DNA of 64,000 nucleotides, from the NCBI GenBank assembly GCA_015680685.1, contig MNCI01027120.1, positions 100,064-164,063 of the forward strand, given 5' to 3'. The notes beneath the pieces are model-generated. The model did no database searches and was not told the origin of the DNA. It saw only the letters and a program-made list of their open reading frames with translations. Of the stretch, positions 9,961 to 22,180 are shown one piece after another. This DNA is from Gnetum montanum (taxonomy: Eukaryota; Streptophyta; Gnetopsida; Gnetales; Gnetaceae). Both the position numbers and the translations under genes were made by a program. Within the stretch, counting starts at the first letter, position 1; each line of letters begins with the position of its first letter.

Positions 9961-12534
9961 GTTCCACATTCTAATATGAACAAATGCATGCCACTTGTGC
10001 TGCAAATATGCATAGACATGTTGACACTAGTGGGTCTCAACCACAACACTAGAAACGTTCCTTCTAGAGAAAAGGCCATAAGCCAAAGCAAACCACACAT
10101 GAACCCATTGCATCATCTAAGCTAGCACAAGGCTAACCTAGTGCACCACCTTTCTCGTCTAAACCAACATCTTCCGACCATACACAAGGGCCACCATCTA
10201 TATGTACTCCAATTCCACATCTAACCAATGAATCTACAAACATGGGAAGATAAATGAATCCATGCATACCATCTCATACTCAAGGATGCAATAGTGGGCT
10301 ATTCATCCATAATTTTAACACACCTCATATCCTAACCCATCATACATATAACAATAAGGTGTGTGACCAATAATTTTTTTACCTAGCAACCACACCATTG
10401 ATAAACACCCAATGGCTGGGGCATGAAAGGTTTCCAACATTGCATACATGCATGGACCCTATTTATCCACTTAGTAATCTTTGTCATGGCCAAATGTTTA
10501 GTCATGGGGATTACCCCCCATTCTACTCTTCAGGATTCTTAAGTGTTTTTCATCTTCTTATTTTACAAATTTTTGTTTTAAAAATTCTTTATTTTACATA
10601 TTTTTGTTTTCATGTCATTAATCTTTTCTAGTTTTTTTACACCATTGTTAGTACATTTGCTATTTCTTGAATATTTTACACCTTTTTTTATATTTTCTTT
10701 TATTTTGATGTGATTTTCTAACTTTTTGATAATAAGTGCCCAAGTATAGTGGTAATGCATTGATTGATGGTGGAATGTACTATTTTTGTTATTTGATTGT
10801 TGGTGTCTAGTTTCTAGCTTTAAATTTCATTATGGATGATTAGGACATGTTTTCTTTTTCATGCAACAGGTAGTGAGTCCATAACATTCACCCATCTATA
10901 AACTCTATGGTTTTCCTTGTTTTGGAAATGGGCAGTCCCATTTTTATTAATACAACTTTAACAAATTTGTGACTTTGGTAGTTTCTAGAATTGGAAAGGA
11001 TTTAAAGGCTTGAACAGGGAGTGGCTTCGATGGGATTCAGTATTCTTTGTACTTTTCTATTTACCTGGGTGCATGTATGTTTTCATGGATTTCTTACTAT
11101 TCTGTGTTGACCAATAAAAGGAAGTTGAATAAGTCCTTACATGGTGTGGTTCTAATCAAAAGAAAAGAAGAAAAAAAGAAAAAAATGATGAGGATTCAAA
11201 GCACACCCCTTGGATAAAATAAATGCATGTGTCTTTGCATGGTGTGGTTCCCATTTTAAAAAACACAAAAAATGATGAAAATTCACAGCACACCCCTTAG
11301 ACAAAATAAATGGGCTACAAGCATTAGTTATGGAACTAGAAAGACATGTACCTATGCCTGAAGGTCCCCTCTAACTAAGGCCTTCCTCACTTCCTACTTC
11401 TCTTTTCTTCCCTAATAAGGAATAGTGGTTATTCTCTGGGAGCACTTTTATGTCTTAGGGGATGGACTAGTCTTAGAATGTCGATGCAAAGTCATTGAAC
11501 ATGGTTGGTTTTGGTTTGGACTAAGGATGGATCCTATCAAGTCATTTAACTACAAAATCCACAAGAGACTTCACATGACCTTAATTAGGAACTCTATTCC
11601 ACTCTCTCTCATCCATTTATGCTTTCCATGTCTCACCTCACTACTGGTTTCATGTTCTTGATTTGATGTCTTGGTTTGATGTGTTAAAATTCTTAGTTAG
11701 TTTTTTCCGAGTTTTTGTACTTAACCTTCTATAACCATTAATCATCCATGGATCCCACAGACTCTTTCGTTTGAAGTTATGCAAGGGCATAAAAGGCCTG
11801 TGCTTGCTTTGGGGAGGACCCACTTGCATATCTTTTGGTTGGATTAGTTAACTTCTTTACCTTTAGACACTCTTACAATAAAATCTTTTTGTTTACCCCA
11901 TCAATGACATCCAATTGTGCACATCTTCACAACATTTTTTAGTGAAATTTCATTTTTATTGTTGTGAGTTCTTACACCCTTTTTAAATATTTCCTTGTAT
12001 TAAAATTTTTCAAATTTAATGGACTACTTATCTATTTAACCCTATTTATCAACCTTCTCACTAACACTATTAAAGGAATCAATCTACCATAATCACAACC
12101 TAGCCAAGTGTAACCACCGAAAAGACAAGGTACTTAATAGCTATGTGTTACACCTTACATACTAATTCATGATTCTATTGTGATTGTAGTGCAAAGCATG
12201 GACTAGAAATGGGATCATTTTCTTCAAGGATGATGCAACAACACCTTGTACAAAGGATCATTCATGATCGTTGGATCTTCTATCTCTTTCTTTAGCTACC
12301 AACAGGTATTGGACATTAGTTTTTTTTCTAGGGTGTTTACTTCTCTTATCATGAACACCCAATTTTGTAAAGCTTGTAACTTCATATACTTGGCCACTCA
12401 ACATCTATCTATTCCACTTGAGTTAGTTTGTATGTTAGTCAATAATCTCATACCTACACACCCAATATTTTGTAAGAAACTTGTTCCTCATTTTGTTTAA
12501 CTCAAGGATGAGTTTTCATTCAGTCGTGGGAGTA
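9961..12534 (+). other. 3' internal region of element B
   Basis: No protease, RT or integrase can be recognised. A short match to the conserved end of pol (FSHGDYPP) is at about 10498-10525, so a large internal deletion precedes it. The rest aligns with 54430-55540 of E. It includes a tandem duplication of about 98 bp (near 11131-11312), the intron-like element 12130-12189, and a purine-rich tract ending GTGGGAGTA just before the 3' LTR. Confidence 0.8.
12130..12189 (+). other. Candidate 60-nt GT-AG intron, copy in B
   Basis: Begins GTACTTAATAG, has CTAAT at positions 33-37 and ends GATTGTAG. The sequence has diverged strongly from the A, C and D copies, yet length, ends and branch-site position are the same, as expected from selection on splicing. 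Confidence 0.62.
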
Positions 12535-13441
12535 TGTTGAGTCATGATTTACCTATATTGACATCGGATTCTTGACATTGGAGCCTTGGCATCTAATAAA
12601 TTGATATTTTTTATCTGCTTTGATGTTGGGTACGCAACGTCAAGGCCTGGATGTGACATCAGGTACTTGACGTCAAAGTATATACTCTGGCTTATAAATA
12701 TAATGCCTAGGCTCCTATTTTGAGTTAGTTTGCAAGTTATTTTTCAGTTTCTTTTTTTTTTTAAATTCTATTATTTCCAGTGCACACCCATAGTATGATG
12801 TTTGTAATCATATGACACCTTTGTTCAAGTGTGACATACTTGGACACATTACATGACTAGCAATAAAGATCAAGATTACTCCCATCATTATAGCATCCAT
12901 TTAGATTATTATTGTTTTTAATTGTTAATTATTTACTATTTTCTTTAATTAAATGTTTCCCTTTATTTCTATTTACTATTCTTGTTATTAAGTGGAATGC
13001 ATATGCCTTAATCACAAGCATTTAAGTGGAAGTACTTGGTAACCCAGAAGTGTATTTTTTGGCACACCCAGTGACATGTACTTGGGCATCCCAAAAGTAG
13101 TTTCACAAAGTCCAAGATGTATATGGATGATTAAGGACATATACTCATCACATTGCACATAGGCTAGTTAGATTTTACTTTTCATTGTCCATTAGTTTAA
13201 TTAATTTACCATTTTATCATCATCAAGAGTAGTGTAAAATTAGGAACAATATCATATGCCTCACTTTGGACTAAACCATACGTGACAAGTTACCACTAGT
13301 CCAAGTGGAAAGACAGTGAACTACGATTAGAGCATAACGATCTAGATACCACAACTAGTCCCATCCATGGAATTTGACCAGATTATGCGTGAACACTTTT
13401 GATTCGTATGGTTGAGCATAGGGGTATCTTGCTGCTCATCA
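12535..13441 (+). repeat. 3' LTR of element B
   Basis: 907 bp, TGTTGAGTCATG to TGCTCATCA. It is preceded by a purine-rich tract and followed by ATTAC (13442-13446), the second copy of the target duplication. Confidence 0.92.
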
Positions 13442-13446
13442 ATTAC

Positions 13447-13767
13447 TAATCTATTTCTAAAAGGTACTATTGAAAAGATGTTGGAATGTCACAAGGGTAT
13501 CACATAGATCAAAATACACCTTTTATATGAAAATGTTCCTTAATAACTTGTGAATGTTACTTTATCCTACTCTTCTAGATCTATTTGAATTTGATTATAA
13601 CCACAGTAGCCATCTAGAATATTATAGTATTTATGCCTTGCAATTATCTCTAACACTTGATTAATAAATAACAATGGTAAATGATCTTTGAAAGTATCCA
13701 TGTTTAACAATATAAGTTAATGTGAATTCTCTATTGGCCCACCCTTTTACATACAATCATGAGTGAG
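13447..13767 (-). pseudogene. pol: Relic H: RT fragment (segment 2)
   Basis: Direct continuation of segment 1 once B is removed. It aligns with 35790-36110 on the right side of K (shared motifs such as GATTATAACCA and ACATACAATCAT). It is part of the RT palm on the minus strand, without an open frame. It ends in GTGAG at 13763-13767, the left target duplication of K. Confidence 0.8.
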
Positions 13768-14904
13768 TGTAACATTAGAAAAATTTGATGCTAGAAAACC
13801 AAAGATATTTGGTGAAACAATTTAACCTTGGATCCCATAGGCCTTGAGAAAAGGGATTTGAAGCACCTTGGATGATATTGTTGATCACCTAATGACTTAA
13901 AATTTGTAAATGATGCAAACTAATTTAACTAAAAATGAAAATCTTATGCCAAAGAGAACACAAAATGAAATTGGACTACAAGAATAAACCACAAATTTTT
14001 ATTATTAAAATAATAAAATGTTGTAGGAAACAAAGTTTAAATTGGTACAAGTTAATGTGCTTCCAATGTACAAGGAGCTAAGTAAAGGATTCTTGAAGCC
14101 CAAGAAAGTTGGTAGAGTATGTCTTGTAGTTAGCCTCACTTTTTGAAAGTTCCAAGTTATGCTTCTGAAGCTCCTTGGTGATCACTTTAGCACTAGATCT
14201 ACATTTTTGATTGTGAAATGGTTACTTAATTATGATGGTGTGTACTGGAAGTTTTAATGTTCAGTTCAATGCAAAATGCCCAAAAGTCCTTTGAGTGTAG
14301 CATTCTCTAGTTTATAAAGATTATTAATGGCTTGATTTATTACTGCAAAATTCTACCATGATTGCTAAATGTTGTAGGTGTTTGCAGGTGTTATATCCTA
14401 AGCGTATTTATTTAATTTGGCAAGTTTTGATGGTTTATATGATGGCTCAACCATAAAATATGCTAGCTAGTGTATCTTATGTTGATACTAGCATATTTGT
14501 CTTAAATCCCAAAAAATTATATGCTAACTGTAGGTGGTTCTACTGTATAAATTACTATGGTTGTCACAAAAACATTCAAAACCCCAAATTTAGTGGTTCC
14601 CAAGGCATTTTTAGCCTTCCCAAGCCTAGGTACATGCATGGTATAACTTTTGTCACTTAGAAAGTAAGGCATTCACAACTTATGAAGCATTTTTTAGCTC
14701 CAATAAGTTAAAGTTTATGAGATTACAACCTATGAACTATAAATTTCACACTTTACAATAAAATTTTTCCCTAAGTTCAATGATGAAGGTTACAGTGCTA
14801 GATGTTGGGAAAAATAAGGCAACTATATCTACATTATTTTTACATCAAATTACAATGGATTTTGGCCACGTGCCACAATTATGAATTTTTTTTGTGGTGT
14901 TTCA
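13768..14904 (-). repeat. 3' LTR of element K
   Basis: Plus-strand start TGTAACATTAG and end GGTGTTTCA, 1137 bp, homologous over its full length to 33469-34585. The CCTTTCTTT run to its right is the complement of a polypurine tract, which fixes this as the 3' LTR of a minus-strand element. Confidence 0.88.
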
Positions 14905-15315
14905 TTGGCCTTTCTTTGTTGACATTTTGAGGATTGACCCAAGAGACATTGATAAAGATTGCAAAACATCATTGTAAGTCCATTGTCAACATTTCCTCTT
15001 TGTGCTTTATTATGTAGCTATTGAATTGTGCTAAAGAGTGCTTGTGAGGATAAGATAAGGTTATGATGACATGATATTTGATTGCAAGGGAATGGTCATA
15101 GGGGTTAACAATGGATTCCACATGTTGACATCATGGTTATGATATGGTAGTGACATGCTTGTTGATTGGTGTAGTCTTTGTGCTTTGTGCTTCAAAATAA
15201 TGGTCATTAGGTAATGTTTTTGAGAAACCAACACTTTGTTCCAAGGGTTATTTAGCCATTAAGCTCCTTTATTTGCTTGTTTTGACCCCTTATTCTAACT
15301 TTTGGGCTTCATTGG
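14905..15315. other. K interior, between 3' LTR and element L
   Basis: About 410 bp of AT-rich DNA. Apart from the polypurine-tract complement at 14905-14919 I see no coding or repeat feature. It ends in ATTGG (15311-15315), the left target duplication of L. Confidence 0.7.
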
Positions 15316-16150
15316 TAATGAGTGGCAAGTATCCCCTACACCCAACCATATGAATTATGAGCATTTACATGAAACCCAATTAAATTTTATGGATGGAACT
15401 AGTTGTGCATATAGAACATTAAACATTGATTGCAGTTCATTATCTTCCGACTTGAACTAGTGGTAGCTTTGTCATGTATGGTTTAGTCCAAAGTAAGACA
15501 TATGATTCTTGATGTTGTTCGGTCTTATGCTACTCCTATCAATTATAAAGAAATTAATTATTTAAACTAATTAACAATAAAAAATAAAGTCTAAAATAGC
15601 CAACAAGAGATGAGTATCCATTCCCAACTTGTCGTACAAGTTTTGAACCCACATATACACTACTAGGATTATCAAGCATTATGCTACTATGTGAACTAAG
15701 CAATAATGCTATTGGGATTACCAAGAAAATACATGTTTACGTACAAAATTGGTTGTGCTTATTTTTCCAATTAATTAATGTGCATGAAAAGTACATCTAT
15801 GTTATTCCTAGTGTTGTAAGGTTTATTAGGAAAGCTTGTCTTTATTTCTATTTAAACTGAAGTTTCTAGATACATCAATACTCGAATAAAGATTTGTATA
15901 CTTCTTAACTCCTAGTATGGGCACTTATAAAATATTCCAAGTGTTATGAAATCAAACTACAAGAACCTAGCTACACTAATAACTTTATGATGTCATAAAT
16001 GTAGCTGGTGAGTGTGTATTTTATAGGCAAACTAGGACATTATGTCGATAGGGTCATGTCAATGCATTAAACAATGTATCAACATGATCACGTTAATGGG
16101 ATTACATAGATGACATTAGGTCGAAGCACCCTAAGAAAGATGCTTAATCA
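15316..16150 (-). repeat. 3' LTR of element L
   Basis: 835 bp, plus-strand TAATGAGTGGCAAG to GCTTAATCA (both termini mutated from TG and kept CA). It pairs with 17240-18117. Confidence 0.88.
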
Positions 16151-16437
16151 TACCCCCATGACTAAATGAAAACTCATCCTTGAGTAAATAGAGGAACACG
16201 TTTCCTTACAAAATTTTGGGAAGGCATGGGATTATTGATTAACTATAGACACACAACTAACACAACAAAAACTAAGTACTAACACAACAAAAACTAGGTG
16301 CCCAAGTATACAGATTTACAATTATTACAAAAATGTGGTGTTTAGGACAAAAAATTAAACACCATGAAAAAAAGTGACATCCTCTGATGGCTTGAATATA
16401 AGGAAGAAAATCAAATATTCCCAAGTGGTGGAGGTTC

Positions 16438-17100
16438 TTAAGGTTTTGAAGGACCTTCTTCTGGATCTGATGTATGCAGTTGTTGAGGTGGTGGTTGTGG
16501 TTGTCCTATTGTAGCTACAACTTTTGGTGGAAGATGAAAAGCATCTAGTAATGATTTCATCTTCTCCTCCTTACACTTAGGATCATACATAGTCCACATA
16601 GCCTCGTCGATGTGGGATGATATGGAAACATCCCAAGGATAGGTCTTTATCAAGAACAACTCCTTAACATTGACAAACTAGGTAGCAAACTATTTGTGTT
16701 TGATATCAAACACCCTAAGTGCATTCTACAACTCCTAGTAGTCATTCATTATCTTGGCTAGGTTCTTTTTTGTTGATCTCTAATCAGTGAAATTTTCCTT
16801 GAGAACCTCAAGTTTCACATTTGCTATCTCAAGCTTCTGTTTAATCTCTTTATGGTGCTTGAACTTTACCTTGTATAGAAGGTACAAGCTGGCCACTTGC
16901 TTCACCAACTTTGACCTTGATCTTTCAATAGTCAAAATTGCTAGGTTTGAGTAATAGAGTTTGGAAAGCTCCATGTACTTCATCATCTCCTTAATATATA
17001 GCTCCTTGAGGTGGATCCCAACTTTTTTGTATGTATTTAGTCCATAAAAAGATGGGCTTCCAAACATCACCTCTTTGTTGGAACTACTAGAGGGTTTCAT
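16438..17100 (-). pseudogene. Degraded coiled-coil ORF carried by element L
   Basis: One minus-strand frame of about 220 codons (ATG at 17100, stop near 16438) interrupted by five stops, all between 16660 and 16785; open parts are 17100-16780 and 16659-16438. Start MKPSSSSNKEVMFGSPSFYG; the middle is charged and heptad-like (KFKHHKEIKQKLEIANVKLE); the end is proline/glutamine-rich (QPQPPPQQLHTSDPEEGPSK). Related coding potential extends upstream of the ATG (HKEINKKHIQ). It resembles no Gag, protease, RT or integrase. I do not recognise the family. Most likely it is a captured host transcript fragment or an accessory ORF of an unknown element. Confidence 0.55.
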
Positions 17101-17239
17101 CCACCTTCATTTTCACCAATTGGATGTGTTTTTTATTGATTTCCTTATGCAAGCCAACATTATCTCTATAATGGTTCTCGACCTTTTCAAATTGGGGGCC
17201 TTATTTTTCCAAGTAGAAATTTCAATGGCAGACTTCTAG

Positions 17240-18117
17240 TGAAGGATAGCAAGTACCCCCTATGCTCAACCATACAAATTACAAGCATTCACTCATAATC
17301 TGATCGAATTCTATGAATGGAACTAGTTGTGCATCTAGATAGTTAAGCATTGATCATAATTTGTTGTCTTCCCACTTGGACTAGTGGTAGCTTCATCATG
17401 TATGGTTTAGTCCAAAGTGAGGCATATGATTCTTGATGTTTTTTGACCTTATGCTACTCTTATCAATAATAAAGAAATCAATTATTCAAACTAATTAACA
17501 ATATAAAGATAAGGTCTAAAGTAGCCTACGAGTGATGAGTGTTTGTTCCTAGCCTCTCGTACACATCCTAAACCCATGTATCCACTACTGGGATTACCAA
17601 GCATTATACTACTAGGCGAACCAAGCAATAATGTTGTTGGGATTACTAAGAGAATACATGTTTATGCTCAAAACTAGTCACACTCATTCTACCAATTGAT
17701 TAATGTGCATGAAAATATAAATATTAACTAAGTACATGAGACATAAATATTAACCAAGTACATGAAATGTAAAATTCTACAAGGTTTATTAAGAAAACTT
17801 TTCTTTATTATCATTCACACTGAAGTGTCTAGGTACATCAATGCTTGAATAAAGATCTATACACTTCTTAACTCCTACTGCAAGTACTTAGAAACTATTC
17901 TAAGTATTATGAAATCAAATTGCAAGAACCTAGCTACACTACTAACTTCACAATGCCATAAATGCAAATGGTGAGTCTGTATTTATAGGCAAGACAAGAC
18001 AAGACACTACGTCAATGGGGTCACGTTAATGCATCAAACCATGTGTCGACGCAACCATGTTGATGGGATTGCATCAATGGCATCTTGTCGATGTACCCTG
18101 CAAAAGGTGCTTCATCA
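17240..18117 (-). repeat. 5' LTR of element L
   Basis: 878 bp, plus-strand TGAAGGATAGCAAG to TGCTTCATCA. On the minus strand a TATA context (CCTATAAATACAGACTC) lies near 17980. The adjacent primer site is too decayed to assign a tRNA. Confidence 0.86.
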
Positions 18118-18122
18118 ATTGG

Positions 18123-18821
18123 CCTTTTGACTTCCTTGGCAACTTACTTCCCTATTTTTTTATGGGATGAAACATTCATTGGATTTCATTGTCAATGTTG
18201 AACTTAGTTTGGTTTTCTTGTTGAATGAGATGTGTTACATCCAACAAATTTGACGGTGGAGCATGATGAAGTTGATGTTACATGGTGACAATGTATAAAT
18301 GTTAATCATAGGTCATCATCATTGTTTTGGGTAAGGAAGGTTGTTATTGGGTTATGAGATTAGACTTAACAGGGGTAACATAAGTGATGTGAGACAAGAA
18401 CTATTGACACAATAGAATAAGCTCATCAAATCTTATGCATCAAGGTCACATGGTAACTTGCTACTGCAATGAGTTGTACCTTTGCGATGACTTTCAGGCT
18501 TCATCCTACAAGCACAACTCGAAGAGAACAAGAAAACAAGACAAAGAATACATGTTGTTACAAGAAATTACATCAGGCTACATGAGATAACCAACAAACT
18601 ATAGGCCATCATAGGCTTCTATTAATACATCATTGAGATATTTGTGCCATGTGCATCATAGATTTTACAAAGCTTACAATCCATTCATTGTGTCAAAGAG
18701 AGTTATGAGGCCATGCAAGTGCACTTGTTATAGATCATTGGAATTATTAACATTGGTCATTTGTTCCAACCTATCAATAATGGTAAACAACACTACAAGA
18801 AAACATGTGATTTTTAGATGT
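18123..18821. other. K interior between L and C
   Basis: About 700 bp without recognisable genes or repeats. It ends with GATGT (18817-18821), the left target flank of C. Confidence 0.7.
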
Positions 18822-19610
18822 TGATGGGATGTGATATCTCATCCTTCCCTGCAATATCACATACGTGATATCGCAACGTGCTGCCAGTTCTATAAATAAG
18901 AGGCGGCTCTCCCTTGTTTCTCCATATAGATCTAAACCTTAGCCAAACTCTTGCCATTTTTCCATTCTAGAGTTAGAATAATTTTCATGTGCCCACAGTA
19001 GGAGTCCCAAAGTGAATGGATCTTTATTCGAGCAATTCTGTACCTGAGCACACAATTGTGTACGATAATAAAGATGAACTTTTGGATAAACCTTACAGTG
19101 CATGGACTAAGATAAATAGGAATTTAATTACTGTTAACTATTTAAATTCTTTCTTAAGGAATTAATCTCTCTCAACCCTCAACTCTCATAGTTAATTTCA
19201 TTCAGTACAACCGCTTCGAGCATGTGCGTTATGCTTGGTAATCCCAGTAACGAATAGCGTTTGGTAATCCCAGTAGAATTGCATTGGTTCAGGGTGTGAA
19301 ATGGCAAGTGGAAATAGATACTGATGCTAGGGTAATTAAGGCTTAGTTAGTTAAAGTTAGTTACTTAGTTTCTTCACCCTTTTCCCTCTTAGCATAGGCG
19401 ATAAAAAATAAAAGATATAAAAATCACATGCCTCAAGCTTACTTAACCATACAATCGTGACAAATACATGTAAGCTTGGGAGGACAATGATTGATTAACC
19501 TTAGGTGTTCCATAAGGTGTGTAGGCACTTAGTCTGTGGAGTTTGACCAGATCGCATGTGTAACGCTTGTATTTGTATGGTTGAGTGTAGGGGTACCTTG
19601 CCACTCATCA
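18822..19610 (+). repeat. 5' LTR of element C
   Basis: 789 bp, TGATGGGATGTG to CACTCATCA. TATA box at 18891-18898, AATAAA at 19067-19072, and two copies of a TTGGTAATCCCAGTA unit near 19230-19280. It aligns well with 24293-25096, which has about 15 bp more at its start. Confidence 0.93.
18891..18898 (+). promoter_or_regulatory. TATA box of the C LTR
   Basis: TATAAATA in the context TTCTATAAATAAGAGG, shared with the A and D LTRs. GATATC-type motifs lie 20-60 bp upstream. Confidence 0.7.
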
Positions 19611-19630
19611 TTGGCACCGTTGCCGGGGAC
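19611..19630 (+). promoter_or_regulatory. Primer-binding site of C (tRNA-Asp)
   Basis: TTGGCACCGTTGCCGGGGAC follows the LTR directly. It differs from the plant tRNA-Asp(GUC) 3'-end complement at one position (A for G), the best match in the window. Confidence 0.9.
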
Positions 19631-19756
19631 TAAGTTGTCTGTGCACTAAGTAGAACATAGGAAATCATCCACATCATTGAGAAGCTTAAAAAAATCCTTA
19701 AGGTTAATCAAAAGAAAATTTAAACAATGGTTAATAGCACACCAACAAGATAAACA

Positions 19757-21612
19757 ATGTCTTATTCTTCTCATAAAAGCACTTCACCACCTAGGGATCA
19801 CACAAGAGACAGTTGGTGGTCTAACACACGTAACCCAAAGTCTAACACATGTAACCCAACTTTACCTTTGTCTTCCATCAAGACAAACAACTGCGATGGA
19901 GAGACTTGGAGGGTAACATAGTGTTGCCTCTAGACAGAGCCGCCCCCAACATGCTCCTTCGTGCCCTTGCACGAATTGGCATGATGCAATTATACACTGA
20001 GTACATTGCATGCGATTACAACATGAGGGACTACCATCCCACAGAAGCGCAACGTCAACAGGACTTGCGACAGGAGAGTCATTATACATCGTTGAAGGGC
20101 AATGTCCCCCATAATGCTTCGCCCTTCATAAGTGAAATTAAGGGTGGTGAACCTATTTTAATAGGTTCTCCATGAAATGATGTTCCCCCTTCTAATGATG
20201 GTGAGGAGGTGGGGTATTAGAACCTACACTCCACGATTCACAACTTGGGTTTTGATCCCCATGAACACCAAGTGTTTGATGAGGGAACACAAACACTTGA
20301 CAAGGGTGGGCATTCGGATCATCATCACAATTGGGACCGTAACCACCGAAGAGAAGGTAAGAAACATCGTCATGGAAATGGTTTCCCTTCTTCTTCACCT
20401 TCATCACATCATTCACCCTCTCCTTCCACATCAGGACGCAGTCACAAGGAGCACAATTGTGAGGACAAGGGTAAGAAAGATGAGAACCCTAAACGAGAGA
20501 GTCGAGAGCAAGGACAAGGGCATTCTAGAGAGTCAAGGCATAGAAGGGAAAGTAAGGAACCACGTAGGTATCACAGACATCATGAGAGAGATGACCATGA
20601 TGAGCCCCTACTAGATACCTGGAGTATGTTAGACATTACGGAGGCTGTGAGAATACCTACAAGGCACCAAAAAGATAGTCGAATCAAGAGACTAGACATG
20701 AATAATATCCCATGATTTGAGGGGGGATACCTATGCCTATAAGTGGTTCTGTAGATAGTCTAAGGAGCGAAGTACTGACCATGATGAGAAAAAGAGGAGA
20801 GATTTAGGCCATGCACATGACAATGGTAAGGGAAAAATGACTATCACCAATGAGGTTGTGGATTTGGATACAGACAATGATAGTGAATGTGAGATCTGCC
20901 AATATGACTATCCTAAGGGATGTTGCCCAATAATCTCACATCTACAAGAGTCTGGGGTGTATGCACTCAACCAAAGACTTAACAAATGGCAGGCACCCCG
21001 AAGGTTACCTTATCCCCAAGGTAACCCAAGACAGTTCCACCAACCATTAACGTACTATCCAAGTGGAACTCTGCCACAACCTATCGAGAAACACTAGTAG
21101 TGGCAATACCCACAGTCATGGGGGATGTCACCGCCTAGGCAACAATACCCTTACCGACAACTAGATCCATATGGCTATTACGTGCAGCAGCCAGTTTCTA
21201 CAAGTGACTCTATCAGTCACATGACCCCACAATGGCACTACCAAGTTTGGGAGTATTTTAAGACTCCCTCTCCTGGAAGAGACACTCCACATGCATACCA
21301 TCCTCTAAATCCATCTGCATCTCTTACGCCGATAGTTCCATTACCACCCGCTCCAACGATGCAAGGGGAACTCCCCACTCAACCGCAGCAACGTAATGCT
21401 ACGAGAGCTGTAAACCTTCAACCCACTACTGGTTCTAACAACTGTATAAAAAGACGACCTTTCTTTAGAACTAATAGTCCAAAAAAGCTCTCACAACCAC
21501 AAGCGGTTGAGTCTATGACCACTCCTCCATCAAATAAGGCTTCTGAGCTCCCTTCAAACCAACAACAGAGCTTAATGCATACAGTTATGTTAACACATAC
21601 TATTACTAACTA
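19757..21612 (+). pseudogene. gag: Gag of element C, capsid core deleted
   Basis: Starts at ATG 19757 (MSYSSHKSTSPP) by homology to D and E. The N-terminal blocks are recognisable (GNIVLPLDRAAPNM, DYNMRDYHPTEAQR in 19906-20175), with a deletion of about 60 bp near 19855 relative to D. A histidine- and serine-rich segment follows (20245-20715), then DMNNIP. At about 20720 the sequence jumps to what in D is position 42965, removing about 700 bp of capsid core. The knuckle reads CEICQYDYPKGCC at about 20890-20930, its histidine changed to tyrosine. The P/Q/Y-rich linker (21125-21612) is mostly open. This copy could not form a normal capsid. Confidence 0.85.
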
Positions 21613-21619
21613 GATAAAG

Positions 21620-22081
21620 GTGGGCCACCTTCCCAAGAAACTCTCTGACCCTAGGAGTCCCTTAATCTACTTCCAAGTTGCTGGGAATGAACCACATAAG
21701 GCTCTTCTTAACTTAGGTTTTGGAGTCAACTTAATATCACGAGAGATGTATAAATCCTGGAGCCTGCCTCCACTCAAGAAGAGCAATATTCAACTAGAGT
21801 TGGCTAACCAGTCCATCACTATTCCCTTGGGATTAGTGGAGGATATCATTACCACTATGTGTGGTTGGTCATACCCAGCTGATTTTCTAGTGATAGAAGT
21901 CAACAGTAATAAAGGGGACTTTCCAATTATAATGGGGAGGGCATGGCTAAGTACCATAAATGCATGCCTAGGAATCTGCGATCTTTCCTTGGAAATATAT
22001 AAGGAAGACATTTATGGAAAGATTGAGAAGGAGAAAGTTCCATGCATCACATACAGTGACACAAAGGATGATGACATATAG
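21620..22081 (+). pseudogene. pol: Protease region of element C, catalytic triad lost
   Basis: Homologous to 2723-2094 of A. The catalytic signature has become LLNLGFGVNLIS, with the aspartate replaced by asparagine (D to N) and serine by leucine. FPIIMGRAWLSTINA is preserved. A stop (TAG at 21611-21613) separates it from gag. Degraded continuation runs to the deletion junction at about 22346-22366 and then the pol tail ending at 22417. Confidence 0.87.
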
Positions 22082-22180
22082 GAATGCTCAGCATCTCCTG
22101 TATGCAACCGGTGTGCCCAAGAAACTTAGATACAAAGATGCCTATATGTAGCAACCACATAATAAGAGAACACCTCATGG

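Larger units (their letters stand above)
7051..13441 (+). mobile_element. Element B: gag-only Athila-like LTR retrotransposon
   Basis: 6391 bp with LTRs 7051-7926 and 12535-13441 and the exact 5-bp duplication ATTAC. It has a degenerate tRNA-Asp primer site, a broken gag (8046 to about 9960), no recognisable protease, and no RT, RNase H or integrase. The LTRs belong to the same subfamily as those of E (shared start TGATGAGTCATGATT and GGTATATACTCTGGCCTATAA context), so B looks like an internally deleted relative of E. A 60-nt intron-like element lies at 12130-12189. Confidence 0.92.
15316..18117 (-). mobile_element. Element L: small non-autonomous LTR element with a foreign coiled-coil ORF
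   Basis: 2802 bp on the minus strand: 3' LTR 15316-16150, interior 16151-17239, 5' LTR 17240-18117, flanked by exact ATTGG at 15311-15315 and 18118-18122. The LTRs resemble those of B and E (shared GTACCCC-ACTCAACCATA end and TAGTCCAAAGT blocks). The 1089-bp interior contains no gag, protease or pol; instead it has one degraded ORF. The segment TACCCCCATGACT at 16151-16163 is the complement of the family polypurine tract. L is therefore a LARD-like derivative whose coding region was replaced. Confidence 0.88.

Noticed and set aside
10398-10631. 77-codon frame in B
   Set aside because: Begins near the pol-tail remnant and runs into T-rich noncoding DNA; hydrophobic tail is a composition effect.
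20192-20431. Minus-strand frame in gag of C
   Set aside because: Shadow of the histidine/serine-rich Gag segment.
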